Source: Desulfosporosinus hippei DSM 8344 (GTDB lineage Bacteria; Bacillota; Desulfitobacteriia; Desulfitobacteriales; Desulfitobacteriaceae). Taken from it: a DNA stretch of 64,000 bases. The notes beneath the pieces were generated by a model that saw nothing but the letters and a program-made list of their open reading frames with translations, was not told the origin of the DNA and ran no database searches. The position numbers and the translations under genes were made by a program. Positions 53,712 to 62,038 of this stretch are shown piece after piece. The first letter of the stretch is position 1. Each line of letters starts with the position of its first letter. The DNA lies in the NCBI RefSeq assembly GCF_900100785.1, contig NZ_FNCP01000010.1, positions 87,646-151,645 of the forward strand. The letters are read 5' to 3'.

Positions 53712-54464
53712 ATGAAAGCATTAGTTACTCTGACCTCAAGTGAATCAAAACGACTTATCGCCAAAGGAACAATTGGATTGCCCAGTGTACAAAATGCCTT
53801 GGAAAAACACACTATTATTGTTGCCGGCGGAACTACGAATGCCTATGTAGCTGAAGAATTGTTAGGTGTTCAAATTGAAGACAAAACAGGCTATACAATG
53901 GGCATTGTTACCAATGGTGAGCTAGGAATAAGCAAATCTTCTAAAAAGACGCAACCCTACGTAATTATTAAAGGACAAGCACAGGAAATCCCTTGGAAAG
54001 AATATTTGCCAAAATTAAAAAGGGGAGACATCTTTATCAAGGGTGGCAACGCAGTGGATCACACTGGTTTAGCCGCAGTGATGGTTTCAGACCCCATGGG
54101 AGGAACAATTGGGGCTGCCCAAGGGATAATATATGCTAGAGGTATTGAATTAATTGTTCCAATCGGACTGGAAAAAATGGTTCCCGATGTCCGTAAAGCC
54201 GTGGAATTTATGACAAAGTCTACAGTTGACCAAGCCATCGGTAACAAGGTCGGACTGATCCCGATGGTTGGAGCTAGAGTAGTGACAGAACTAACAGCTC
54301 TAGAAACTCTTTATGATGTTGAAGCGTCTTGTATTGCTGCAGGAGGGGTCGATGGATCAGAAGGCTCGGTTACACTTGTAATAGAAGGACTTGAAGAAGA
54401 AGTTGAACGGGCAATTAAAGATATACGTTCACTAAAAGGTGAACCGCAAATTTTAGTGAAATAG
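53712..54464 (+). CDS. Conserved protein of unknown function
   Basis: This 250-residue soluble protein is rich in Gly, Val, Ile and Ala with a repeating strand-turn-helix pattern. It has the motifs HTIIVAGGTTNAYVAEELLG, GDIFIKGGNAVDHTGLAAV and PMGGTIGAAQGI. It looks like an alpha/beta fold with a ligand site in its glycine loops, but I do not recognise a named family. It has AAGGAGGG before the ATG and a terminator just downstream. It is transcribed away from the tiny membrane peptides and sits close to the dsr locus. Confidence 0.75.
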   Translation: MKALVTLTSSESKRLIAKGTIGLPSVQNALEKHTIIVAGGTTNAYVAEELLGVQIEDKTGYTMGIVTNGELGISKSSKKTQPYVIIKGQAQEIPWKEYLPKLKRGDIFIKGGNAVDHTGLAAVMVSDPMGGTIGAAQGIIYARGIELIVPIGLEKMVPDVRKAVEFMTKSTVDQAIGNKVGLIPMVGARVVTELTALETLYDVEASCIAAGGVDGSEGSVTLVIEGLEEEVERAIKDIRSLKGEPQILVK

Positions 54465-54468
54465 AAAC

Positions 54469-54527
54469 AAAAAATGGGCTTAATTCATGAATTTTCCTCG
54501 ACATGAATTCTAAAGCCCATTTTTTTC
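54469..54527. terminator. Bidirectional terminator
   Basis: AAAAAATGGGCTT pairs with AAGCCCATTTTTTT (one unpaired base run), enclosing an inner AATTCATG/CATGAATT hairpin. It lies between two convergent genes. Confidence 0.85.
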
Positions 54528-54597
54528 TTCATTAAATATAATGAACTAATTCAATACTTCTAATTATTAGATTAGTTCATTAGAATTTCCTTAAATG

Positions 54598-55731
54598 TTA
54601 TCTAGGTGGTCGAGGGCCGAAAAATTGATAGTAATGGCATTCTAATCGACCATTATAGAGCTTACGACTTTTATCCCAGCGTCTTCCGATTAATGTTTCT
54701 GGGGATTGGAAATTGGTTAATATATGAAGCGACCAGTCGTTGAGACGTTTATAAGTTTCTCCAAGTTCTTGATACAGCCCTTTGACATCGTCAATGTCTC
54801 CAAGTCGTTCTCCATAAGGTGGGTTTGCAATAAGATGCCCGAAGCTAAATCGGGATCTTACTTCGGCAACTGGCAAGCGCTGAAAGTGTACAATTCCTTC
54901 AACACCAGCTTCTATGGCGTGGATTCGAGCTAACTCCAAAGCTTTAGGGTCAATATCAGAACCAAAGATATTTAATATAGTCTCTCGTTCCCATAGATCT
55001 AGCGCCTCTTGCCAGGCTTCTTGCCATAGTCCCCTAGGAATTTGGGGCCATTTTTCAGCTGCAAAGCTTCTCTTTAGGCCTGGAGCACGATTTTGCGCTA
55101 TTAAGGCGGCTTCAATGGGAATTGTTCCGGTTCCACAAAAGGGGTCGATTAAGGCCCGATCTTTATTCCAATAGCTCAGCTGAATCATAGCTGCCGCTAA
55201 TGTCTCTTTAAGGGGGGCTTGTCCTGCAAGTTTTCGATATCCTCGTTTATGTAAACCAATCCCAGAAGTATCAATTGTTAAAGTGACTCTATCGTTTAAT
55301 AACGCTACTTCGATCTGATAACGAGGACCACTCTCTTCAAACCAGTTACAATTATATGTTTCTTTGAGACGTTCTACAATCGCCTTTTTTACAATGGCTT
55401 GACAGTCGGAAACACTATACAGTTTTGATTTTACGGATTTCCCTTGAACAGGAAAATTAGCATCTATGGAGAGCCAATCTTCCCAAGGTAGAGACTTAGT
55501 TTGTTGAAAAAGCTCTTCAAAGGTTCGAGCTTCAAAGGATCCTACTCTTAATAAAACACGATCCGCACTTCGGAGCCATAAATTTGTTCGGCAGATTCCC
55601 AATTCATCAGTTTTAAATATTACCTTTCCATTTTCTACAACTATATCATCATACCCCAGTTGTTTGAGTTCACGTGCAACAATAGATTCTAAGCCAAAGG
55701 CTGCTGTTGCAATAAGTTCAATTTTCACCAT
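54598..55731 (-). CDS. THUMP-domain RNA guanine-N2 methyltransferase (RlmL-like)
   Basis: This 377-residue enzyme would methylate 23S rRNA (or another structured RNA) with S-adenosylmethionine. An N-terminal THUMP domain (about 1-155) includes TAAFGLESIVARELKQLGY and RPGLR-like turns. The Rossmann methyltransferase domain follows, with DPFCGTGTIPIEAALIA as the SAM loop, GSDIDPKALELA and the catalytic HLIANPPYGERLGD (NPPY motif). The start is the ATG at 55731 after GAGG; a TTG nine bases upstream is rejected. It is a single gene. Confidence 0.87.
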   Translation of the reverse strand: MVKIELIATAAFGLESIVARELKQLGYDDIVVENGKVIFKTDELGICRTNLWLRSADRVLLRVGSFEARTFEELFQQTKSLPWEDWLSIDANFPVQGKSVKSKLYSVSDCQAIVKKAIVERLKETYNCNWFEESGPRYQIEVALLNDRVTLTIDTSGIGLHKRGYRKLAGQAPLKETLAAAMIQLSYWNKDRALIDPFCGTGTIPIEAALIAQNRAPGLKRSFAAEKWPQIPRGLWQEAWQEALDLWERETILNIFGSDIDPKALELARIHAIEAGVEGIVHFQRLPVAEVRSRFSFGHLIANPPYGERLGDIDDVKGLYQELGETYKRLNDWSLHILTNFQSPETLIGRRWDKSRKLYNGRLECHYYQFFGPRPPR

Positions 55732-55814
55732 CCGGATCAACCTCTCTCAGTTCAAGTGCTAAACGGTTTTTTTATTCTTTTATATCATAAGGTGAGGAGA
55801 TCCAAATGGCAAGT

Positions 55815-56546
55815 TTAATGAATATTTTTCAACCTTCCATGAGGGATCGTACTAAAACCTTTGCCATCTCTATATCCTTTTTCATATGCTGCTTTACCAG
55901 CCAGACTGTCCTTTCGGGTATGTTGAGATGTTTTTCCACGGCCTAATTCCATATCCTTATAAGTCTGGATAACTAGTGCATCTTTAACAAGAACCAGTCC
56001 CCATCCCTCTTTGCTGACTTGTTGTGCATACTGGGCCTCTAATCCGGAGATCCAACCTTCAACATAATTGTTTCTGACTCCTCTTTGCTGGGTAAGACTT
56101 GGGCGCTGTCCTTCTACCTTTAGATATTCCTTGCGGTAATTCTTCATAAATAGGTCAGCTCCAAGCCGGATAGAATCCGTAGCAAATTTAAAGGCTATGA
56201 CAGCAATTTCAGCATCCTCTTTTAATCCCATGAATGCTAGCCTGGTATACCCGTTACATTTATTCAGATAAGAATAACACCTAAAATTCTGAGCGATTAC
56301 TTTACCAAGACTCTTTTTCCACCAAGACAGTTTCTCAAATTCTGTAGCATAATCATCGAGGATCTCTTTTTTATAATCTGCTTCTCCAGAAGTGTTGATT
56401 TCTAATTCGTCAATTCCATTTTCAGCCATAAAACGCTGAGCCATTAATAGGGCAGATTTAGCTTCATTACTTTCCGGATCCCCCCCATTTCTCGCCAAGT
56501 TTAGTAATGCCCGCACTTTATGTAGGAGTTTCTCATCGACTGACAA
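55815..56546 (-). CDS. DUF2786-domain protein
   Basis: This 243-residue protein opens with the DUF2786 motif (KVRALLNLARNGGDPESNEAKSALLMAQRFMAENGID, about residues 10-45), which is a short helical domain frequent in phage- and plasmid-borne genes. A second region (about 85-170) contains CYSYLNKCNGYTRLAFMGLKEDAEIA and a Lys-rich helix, resembling the domain that follows DUF2786 in these proteins. Translation starts at TTG after AAGGTG. It lies just downstream of a 94-residue protein. The function of the family is not known. Confidence 0.75.
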   Translation of the reverse strand: MSVDEKLLHKVRALLNLARNGGDPESNEAKSALLMAQRFMAENGIDELEINTSGEADYKKEILDDYATEFEKLSWWKKSLGKVIAQNFRCYSYLNKCNGYTRLAFMGLKEDAEIAVIAFKFATDSIRLGADLFMKNYRKEYLKVEGQRPSLTQQRGVRNNYVEGWISGLEAQYAQQVSKEGWGLVLVKDALVIQTYKDMELGRGKTSQHTRKDSLAGKAAYEKGYRDGKGFSTIPHGRLKNIH

Positions 56547-56565
56547 AGTATCACCTTCCTATTTT

Positions 56566-56850
56566 TTACATATTGCTATCGCTTAATACTTCTCCTTGGA
56601 CAATTACAGTCATAACTTCCAAAGAGTCTTTAATCTCTCTACCATCTTCAATCTGGTGTGATTCCCACACCCCTTCTCTATTTCTGAACAGTGTACGTCT
56701 GTTTTCTTCTATTTCCCATTTATCCTCCAGGATAACATCTAAGACCTGTTCTCTTAACGAATCCTTCATTAGTTCAACGACATGGTTTAGCACAGATTCA
56801 TCGTAATCCTCAATAGCAATGTTAACGTAGGCGCTTATCCTTTTGATCAT
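56566..56850 (-). CDS. Small hypothetical protein upstream of the DUF2786 gene
   Basis: This 94-residue acidic protein begins MIKRISAYVNIAIEDYDESV and contains a helix (LNHVVELMKDSLREQVLDVIL) and a basic stretch (ENRRTLFRNREGVWESHQI). It starts at an ATG with a weak site. It ends about 20 bases before the DUF2786 gene on the same strand, so the two may be co-transcribed. I do not recognise it. Confidence 0.55.
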   Translation of the reverse strand: MIKRISAYVNIAIEDYDESVLNHVVELMKDSLREQVLDVILEDKWEIEENRRTLFRNREGVWESHQIEDGREIKDSLEVMTVIVQGEVLSDSNM

Positions 56851-56937
56851 TTTACATCTCGCTCACTTCTATATCGATTTTCACTTGTGATATGACTATC
56901 TCTAATTATACACATTTTGCATAAACCTTCTATAAAA

Positions 56938-56996
56938 CAAAATCAAACTATGATATCCCCACCTCTGAAGGAGGTGTATCATAGTTCGATTTTAGT
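56938..56996. terminator. Bidirectional terminator
   Basis: AACTATGATA and TATCATAGTT form the outer stem, and CACCT/AGGTG the inner part, around a short loop. AAAATC/GATTTT lie at the outside. It separates the alpha/beta hydrolase gene from the pair further left. Confidence 0.75.
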
Positions 56997-57028
56997 AATA
57001 CTAACAGAAATGCAATTCCAATATTCTT

Positions 57029-57790
57029 TTAATAAAGCATTTCCAGAAACTTGGTTATTGCCCCATTTACCTGATCCGGTCTCTCTAGCATAGCCATATG
57101 ACCAGCATTAGTAACATGTACTAAATTTGAATTAGGTATATTCTTACACAAGTAATCTGAATATTTAAGAGGAGTCATCTGATCCTCTTTTCCACAGATT
57201 ATTAAAACAGGGATTTTAATCCTGGGCAGGCGATTCATAATATCAAACTTATTACAAGCATAAAAATCAGCTTTAAGAACATCAATTGGAACATTATTCA
57301 TTGCTAACCTTGCTTTGTCTAGAATTGCTGGAGGTGACTTCTTGGAGTAGCTGTACTCAATATTCTCGACTGGGCACCTACCCCTAGACAAGGCATCCAG
57401 TACGGACGGATTTACACGCAGCCTTGCCCCACTACCAACAATAATCAAACCCTTTAAAACTATTGGATGCGCAATGGCTAACTCTAAAGCTATTGCCCCT
57501 CCCATCGAATGGCCCATAAGGACAAATGAATTTATTTCTAAAGCCTGCGCAAAGTTTAAAACAAAATCTCGATATGAATTAATACTGTCTGGGGGCGAAC
57601 CTTCAGACAGGCCATGTCCCGGAAGATCTGGTGCAATAATGTTACAGTTATCAAAGTTGGCTAACTGATAGATCCAATTCTCACTGGTTCCCCCAGCTCC
57701 ATGTACACAAAGTATTGTCTTCAGACCCGCTTGGAAATTACCACTTTGTTGAAAATATGTTTTCTTCCCTAATACATCTATATAAGGCAA
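57029..57790 (-). CDS. Alpha/beta-hydrolase
   Basis: This 253-residue hydrolase has the canonical fold. The oxyanion loop is VHGAGGTSENW, the nucleophile elbow is GHSMGGAIA (Ser), the acid is in ICGKEDQMTP and the catalytic His is in VTNAGHMAMLE. Such enzymes cleave esters, lactones or similar bonds; the substrate cannot be assigned. Translation starts at TTG, nine bases after AAAGGAG. It is a single gene with its own terminator. Confidence 0.85.
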   Translation of the reverse strand: MPYIDVLGKKTYFQQSGNFQAGLKTILCVHGAGGTSENWIYQLANFDNCNIIAPDLPGHGLSEGSPPDSINSYRDFVLNFAQALEINSFVLMGHSMGGAIALELAIAHPIVLKGLIIVGSGARLRVNPSVLDALSRGRCPVENIEYSYSKKSPPAILDKARLAMNNVPIDVLKADFYACNKFDIMNRLPRIKIPVLIICGKEDQMTPLKYSDYLCKNIPNSNLVHVTNAGHMAMLERPDQVNGAITKFLEMLY

Positions 57791-58014
57791 TCTGTGAATC
57801 TCCTTTGCTCCAGATTTAAGCTCAATATCATTATCTAAATTTTCAATTTAATACTCTTAGTACACCTTAAAACCTGGTAATAGTCAATAGGGTATTTGAT
57901 TTATTGTGAAATTTCAAAAATGATACCAGCAATGTTTTGATAAGCATTAGAACCAATTAATTAGGAAACCCTAACATTGGTTACCCGATTATTTAAAAAA
58001 GGAGAAAATAAATA

Positions 58015-58140
58015 ATGAGCAGTAAAAAAACAGACAAATCAAGAACTCATGCCGCTAATCTTGATGACCAGCGTTTAAACTCAGATAATGATAAGAAAAA
58101 GGTACCAACTAGCCCTACCAATAACCCCAAGAGTCCCTGA
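58015..58140 (+). CDS. 41-residue hydrophilic small protein
   Basis: This 41-residue peptide (MSSKKTDKSRTHAANLDDQR... ending PKSP) has an AAAAGGAGAA site before the ATG and a TGA stop. It is highly charged, rich in Lys, Asp, Asn and Pro, with no hydrophobic core. A terminator-like hairpin follows. The composition recalls small spore or nucleic-acid-associated peptides, but this is only an impression. Confidence 0.6.
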   Translation: MSSKKTDKSRTHAANLDDQRLNSDNDKKKVPTSPTNNPKSP

Positions 58141-58164
58141 TAGGTCAATAAGATCACAAATCAA

Positions 58165-58194
58165 AAGGCTGTAACATAAATTTGTTACAGCCTT
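58165..58194. terminator. Hairpin between the two tiny hydrophilic genes
   Basis: AAGGCTGTAACA pairs perfectly with TGTTACAGCCTT around six bases. It is placed to end the plus-strand 41-residue gene and the minus-strand 40-residue gene. Confidence 0.7.
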
Positions 58195-58259
58195 ATTGAA
58201 TAATGGCCAGACTTCATTCACCCAAGCTATCACAGATAAATGAACTACCTAAATCGTTA

Positions 58260-58382
58260 TTAACCTTTTGCTGTAGACTCTTTAGCATCTTTTTGTTCCT
58301 GCTTAAACTCTGCACTTCGAGAATCATATTTAGCACTTGTATACCCTTTAGTGTGTTTTTGTATCTCACCAGTCTTTTTCAT
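58260..58382 (-). CDS. 40-residue hydrophilic small protein
   Basis: This 40-residue peptide begins MKKTGEIQKHTKGYTSAKYD and continues to a Lys/Glu-rich helix (FKQEQKDAKESTAKG). GTGGAGGT lies before the ATG. It is convergent with the 41-residue gene at 58015, sharing a hairpin between them. A plus-strand 100-codon frame covering the same bases is hydrophobic and has no ribosome binding site, so the minus-strand gene is preferred. Confidence 0.6.
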   Translation of the reverse strand: MKKTGEIQKHTKGYTSAKYDSRSAEFKQEQKDAKESTAKG

Positions 58383-58537
58383 ATCTACCTCCACTTATCT
58401 TTATCCACTCCGATTATAGTATGTTTCAGTGTCATTAATATCATGTACGTTAAATGTTGTGTCACCTTTTTGTCTATAGATAAATATCATGCTAACAGAG
58501 CATAAAGCCTAAGATATCTTAAGCTAGAGGTGATTAA

Positions 58538-59857
58538 ATGAATCTTAATTTTAAACTATCCCGATCTAATTATAGAAATTTGATTGTCGGAGCTGATACT
58601 AAGATCCCACTTTCTAACGGCCTATATACAACAGCCATAAACTTCGACAACGCAGCTTCTACTCCACCGTTTGTTTCTGTCATGGAAGAGATAAATCATT
58701 TTGCAGGTATGTATTCGTCAATACATCGTGGAACAGGCTATAAATCACAGCTTTCTTCGAAGGTTTATGAAGAAGCAAGATCTACAATTCTAAAATTTGT
58801 TAATGCTGATCCCTTTCGCGATACTGTAATCTTTGTCAAAAATACAACAGAAGCTATTAATAAATTATCTTATCGCTTATGGGATGGGAACAAAAAAAGT
58901 GTTATTCTCTCAACTTGGATGGAACACCATTCCAACGATCTCCCTTGGAGAAACAAATATCAAGTGGATTATGTACAGACAGATCCCTCAGGAAAATTAA
59001 GTCTCGAAGATTTGGAGGTCAGATTAGCAAAACATAAAGGGAATGTTAAGCTTGTAACTGTTACGGGTGCCTCTAACGTAACAGGATATGTAAACCCGAT
59101 ACATAAAATTGCTGAATTGGCACACCGCTATAATGCAAAAATTCTCGTCGACGGGGCCCAGTTAGTTCCGCATAATTCTATAAATATGAATCCTCAAAAC
59201 TCGCTGCAATCCATTGATTATCTCGTATTTTCCGCTCATAAAATGTATGCTCCTTTCGGAACAGGTGTACTTATCGGGCCTGAAGAAACCTTCAATAAAG
59301 GTATTTCTGAGTTTGTGGGAGGAGGGACAGCAGAAACTGTAACCCATAATTGGGTAGTTTGGGAAAAACCGCCTCATAACGAAGAAGCAGGAACTCCTAA
59401 CCTGATGGGAGTTGTTGCTCTGGCAGCAGCGGTCAAAACTCTCAGCGGATTGGGTATGAAAAATGTAGATCACTACGAAAATCAACTAACAAACTATGCA
59501 AATTCAAAGCTCAATTCCATTCCCGGTATCAAAGTTTACTCTCATACTGTACATGGCGAACCTAGAATCGGAGTGATTCCTTTTAACATTAAAGGGATTG
59601 CTCATGAACAAGTTGCAAAAATATTATCAAATCAGGCGGGAATTGCTGTAAGAACCGGTTGTTTTTGTACTCAACCTTACATTCAAAGTCTATTAGGGAT
59701 TTCTCCAAAGCAAATGGAACTCTACCGGAAACGTCGAGACATTCCCCGCCCTGGGGTGGTTCGTATAAGCTTTGGGTTATACAATGATTTTAGTGAGATC
59801 GATATTCTAATTCAATTACTTGAAAGAATCGCCAAGCATCCAACATCTTACATCTGA
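58538..59857 (+). CDS. Class V aminotransferase, cysteine desulfurase-like
   Basis: This 439-residue PLP enzyme resembles the SufS/CsdA group. The PLP lysine is K235 in FSAHKMYAPFGTG, with HHSNDLPW and VDGAQLVPH as the other PLP contacts. The catalytic cysteine position is C375 (with C377) in RTGCFCTQP. It should take sulfur from cysteine and hold it as a persulfide. AGAGGTGA precedes the ATG. The DsrE-family gene starts 70 bases downstream on the same strand, suggesting sulfur transfer between the two proteins. Confidence 0.85.
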   Translation: MNLNFKLSRSNYRNLIVGADTKIPLSNGLYTTAINFDNAASTPPFVSVMEEINHFAGMYSSIHRGTGYKSQLSSKVYEEARSTILKFVNADPFRDTVIFVKNTTEAINKLSYRLWDGNKKSVILSTWMEHHSNDLPWRNKYQVDYVQTDPSGKLSLEDLEVRLAKHKGNVKLVTVTGASNVTGYVNPIHKIAELAHRYNAKILVDGAQLVPHNSINMNPQNSLQSIDYLVFSAHKMYAPFGTGVLIGPEETFNKGISEFVGGGTAETVTHNWVVWEKPPHNEEAGTPNLMGVVALAAAVKTLSGLGMKNVDHYENQLTNYANSKLNSIPGIKVYSHTVHGEPRIGVIPFNIKGIAHEQVAKILSNQAGIAVRTGCFCTQPYIQSLLGISPKQMELYRKRRDIPRPGVVRISFGLYNDFSEIDILIQLLERIAKHPTSYI

Positions 59858-59927
59858 TCAACTTATATAAAAGCTTATTTCTACTTATAATAGGTTTGAA
59901 AGATGATCAGTAAAGGGGTTGCACAAA

Positions 59928-60404
59928 TTGAACAAGAAAATGAATCTACTTGTGTTTAGCGGAGACTATGATAAAGCTCTAGCAGCACTGATACTGGCTA
60001 ATTCTGCCCGAGAATTGGATGTAGATGTGACTATGTTTTTCGCATTTTGGGGGCTCTGTCTAGTTCGTGATCCGGAAAAGGCTACATCAGATGACAAAAC
60101 TCTTTACGAAAAAATGTTTGGAATGGTTACACCTAAAGGGCCTGACGAATTACCTCTTTCAAGGATGAACATGGTTGGCCTCGGAAAACAAATGCTTCTT
60201 GAAATGATGGAAGATGACAAAGCACCTTCATTAACCGACTTTCTCAATGGAGCCCGGAAAAAGGGAGTAAAGTTCTACGGCTGTAAACTATCTGTTGACG
60301 TAATGGGCTTTAAACCTGAGGAACTACTGCCTGAAGTTGAAATTATAACGGCCAAAGAATATCTATCTGATGCTCTTGACTCAGACATGCAGCTATTTAT
60401 ATAA
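59928..60404 (+). CDS. DsrE/DsrF/DrsH-like sulfur-carrier protein
   Basis: This 158-residue protein has the DsrE fold of the DrsE_2 subgroup. It shows LLVFSGDYDKALAALILAN, the FFAFWGLCLVRDP signature with C44, and the conserved C119 in KFYGCKLSVDVMGF, which can carry sulfur as a persulfide. The start is TTG at 59928, nine bases after AAGGGG. It follows the desulfurase-like gene and may accept sulfur from it. It ends one base before the convergent RNase H gene. Confidence 0.8.
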   Translation: MNKKMNLLVFSGDYDKALAALILANSARELDVDVTMFFAFWGLCLVRDPEKATSDDKTLYEKMFGMVTPKGPDELPLSRMNMVGLGKQMLLEMMEDDKAPSLTDFLNGARKKGVKFYGCKLSVDVMGFKPEELLPEVEIITAKEYLSDALDSDMQLFI

Positions 60405-60405
60405 A

Positions 60406-61032
60406 TTACTTTGATCCTATCCCCAGAGCCTTTTTTGCTAACTGGTCTACGTAATCGTTAAAACGATCACCGCTATGACCAGCAACTTTTTGAAACTCAT
60501 ATAAACCTTGATGCTCTCTCATGAACTTAACGTACGCTTGAGTGAATTTATTTTTTGCTTGCCAATCCCCTGTAACCCAATGAGAAATACCTGAGTAATC
60601 ATGAATAATTCGTATCCGGACGTTTAATGATTTTGCTTTTTCCACAGCATGTTGTACCGCTGCGATTTCTCCCGCAACATTCCTCATGGTGGCGGCCTCT
60701 AGATCTTCTCCAACCCCATTACTTTCGAGAACCACTTCCCCATTCTTAACAAACGCATAACCATAAGAATATTTTCCGTTTACAAAGCTACCATCAGTAT
60801 AGACCTCATAGTCAACATTGTTAATCGAAGAATCGTGTAGATTAAAACTTGTGCTTTCCTTATGGTTCTGACTTATTGTGTTATTTAACCATTCAAGTGC
60901 TTCAGGCTTTGTTTCAAATCCTTTATAGATTGCACCTTTATACCCTTTCACGGATGCTTGACATTCGGGCCAATTATTAAAGATACCTGTCTTGTGACCT
61001 AGTTTAACACTATAATAGTTTTTTTTAGCCAA
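60406..61032 (-). CDS. rnhA: RNase HI with an N-terminal viroplasmin domain
   Basis: This 208-residue enzyme removes RNA from RNA-DNA hybrids. The N-terminal viroplasmin-like hybrid-binding domain (about 1-50) shows KNYYSVKLGHKTGIFNNWPE and YKGFETKPEALEWLN. The RNase H domain has VYTDGSFVNG, GEIAAVQHAV, HDYSGISHWV and the final GDRFNDYVDQLAKKA, giving the four acidic catalytic residues. The TTG at 61032 (nine bases after AGGGG) gives the typical MAKKNYYSV start; a GTG nine bases upstream is rejected. Confidence 0.9.
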   Translation of the reverse strand: MAKKNYYSVKLGHKTGIFNNWPECQASVKGYKGAIYKGFETKPEALEWLNNTISQNHKESTSFNLHDSSINNVDYEVYTDGSFVNGKYSYGYAFVKNGEVVLESNGVGEDLEAATMRNVAGEIAAVQHAVEKAKSLNVRIRIIHDYSGISHWVTGDWQAKNKFTQAYVKFMREHQGLYEFQKVAGHSGDRFNDYVDQLAKKALGIGSK

Positions 61033-61188
61033 AGTTGTCACCCCTAAGTGTATACTAATATAACCTCATAGTATTCCATTGATAAGACTATAAAATTATT
61101 GCGTTTTGCTCCAATATATTAATGACTCCAGCAAAAAAAGTCAACTTATTAAATATGGTAAGCTCAAAAAAAATTTCTTTTGCATATA

Positions 61189-61285
61189 GTTAAAGGAGGA
61201 ATATTCAGATTATTGTTGAAACTATAATGGTAACACCCCCTACCGGCCTTAACCCAATTAAAATTAAGTTAAAGGAGGAGTATTT
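61189..61285 (+). repeat. Repeated Shine-Dalgarno leader before the AbrB-RelE gene
   Basis: AGTTAAAGGAGGAATATT (near 61189) and AGTTAAAGGAGGAGTATT (near 61268) are almost identical and about 79 bases apart. Only the second precedes a start codon at the right distance. The first is followed by no ATG in a useful position except a 25-codon frame that overlaps the downstream gene start. Confidence 0.55.
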
Positions 61286-61948
61286 ATGGAAACGTATCGG
61301 GTAAAGGTTGGAACAAAAGGAGAAATCATTTTACCCAAAGAACTACGTGAACTATTTGGACTAGTAGAAGAAGATACCCTAGATTTATGTGTCGATTCTG
61401 AAGGAAAAGTATTTGTACGAACAGCTGAACGCTCAGTTCGACCACTCTCAGATTTCTTCGAAGACTTAATTATTAGCGATTTACTGGCAGAAGGCTGTAA
61501 TGGGGATTGTCTTAAACACAAATTATTAGAGCATAAGCTTAAGTTGAGCACTGTCCTAGATCGTTTATCGGAAGAAGCTCATAGAGCCCATAAAAATGGT
61601 CAATGTATTCGGTGGTGGGAAGCTCAAGCTTTATCATCACTGGGAATTCACAAGACTGATAGAGGACAATTCAATGTCATGATAACTACCCGGGGTGTTC
61701 ATGATCTAGTAGTTCTGCGTAAGGAAGAACTCAAGGAAATACCAGCAGTTTTTGAATGCTTAGAACAAGATCCGTTTGCTTTTAAGCGACTTCGCGGGCC
61801 ATTTTATGAAACTTATCGAGTATCTTTCCGCTGTGGTACTAAGGAATACCGAGTTGTTTACACCATCTTTTCTCAAGAAAATTTAATTGTAATTTTGACT
61901 GTAGGTGCTCGAGAGGTTATATATGACCGACTTAACGGTATAGCCTAA
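61286..61948 (+). CDS. AbrB-type DNA-binding domain fused to a RelE/ParE-like toxin domain
   Basis: This 220-residue protein appears to join an antitoxin and a toxin in one chain. Residues 1-46 are an AbrB/SpoVT swapped-hairpin domain (YRVKVGTKGEIILPKELREL). Residues 50-125 are a helical linker. Residues 130-217 fit the RelE/ParE fold: an N-terminal strand and helices, then KRLRGPFYETYRVSFRCGTKEYRVVYTI and VILTVGAREVIYDRL. It has a strong AAAGGAGGAG site before the ATG. No separate antitoxin gene is adjacent. It could be a self-limiting toxin, an autoregulated repressor, or a defused relic. Confidence 0.75.
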   Translation: METYRVKVGTKGEIILPKELRELFGLVEEDTLDLCVDSEGKVFVRTAERSVRPLSDFFEDLIISDLLAEGCNGDCLKHKLLEHKLKLSTVLDRLSEEAHRAHKNGQCIRWWEAQALSSLGIHKTDRGQFNVMITTRGVHDLVVLRKEELKEIPAVFECLEQDPFAFKRLRGPFYETYRVSFRCGTKEYRVVYTIFSQENLIVILTVGAREVIYDRLNGIA

Positions 61949-61986
61949 GGGAGCTGAAAACAATAACAAATTTTCAATGGGTAGAA

Positions 61987-62017
61987 AAGGAAGCCCTTAA
62001 GGTATCTGGGCTTCCTT
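61987..62017. terminator. Bidirectional terminator
   Basis: AAGGAAGCCC pairs perfectly with GGGCTTCCTT around an 11-base loop. It lies between the convergent AbrB-RelE and chemoreceptor genes. Confidence 0.75.
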
Positions 62018-62038
62018 AATCATTCACCGAGCACATAC

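Noticed and set aside
58203..58505. 100-codon hydrophobic plus-strand frame
   Set aside because: It lies antisense to a well-supported 40-residue gene and has no ribosome binding site.
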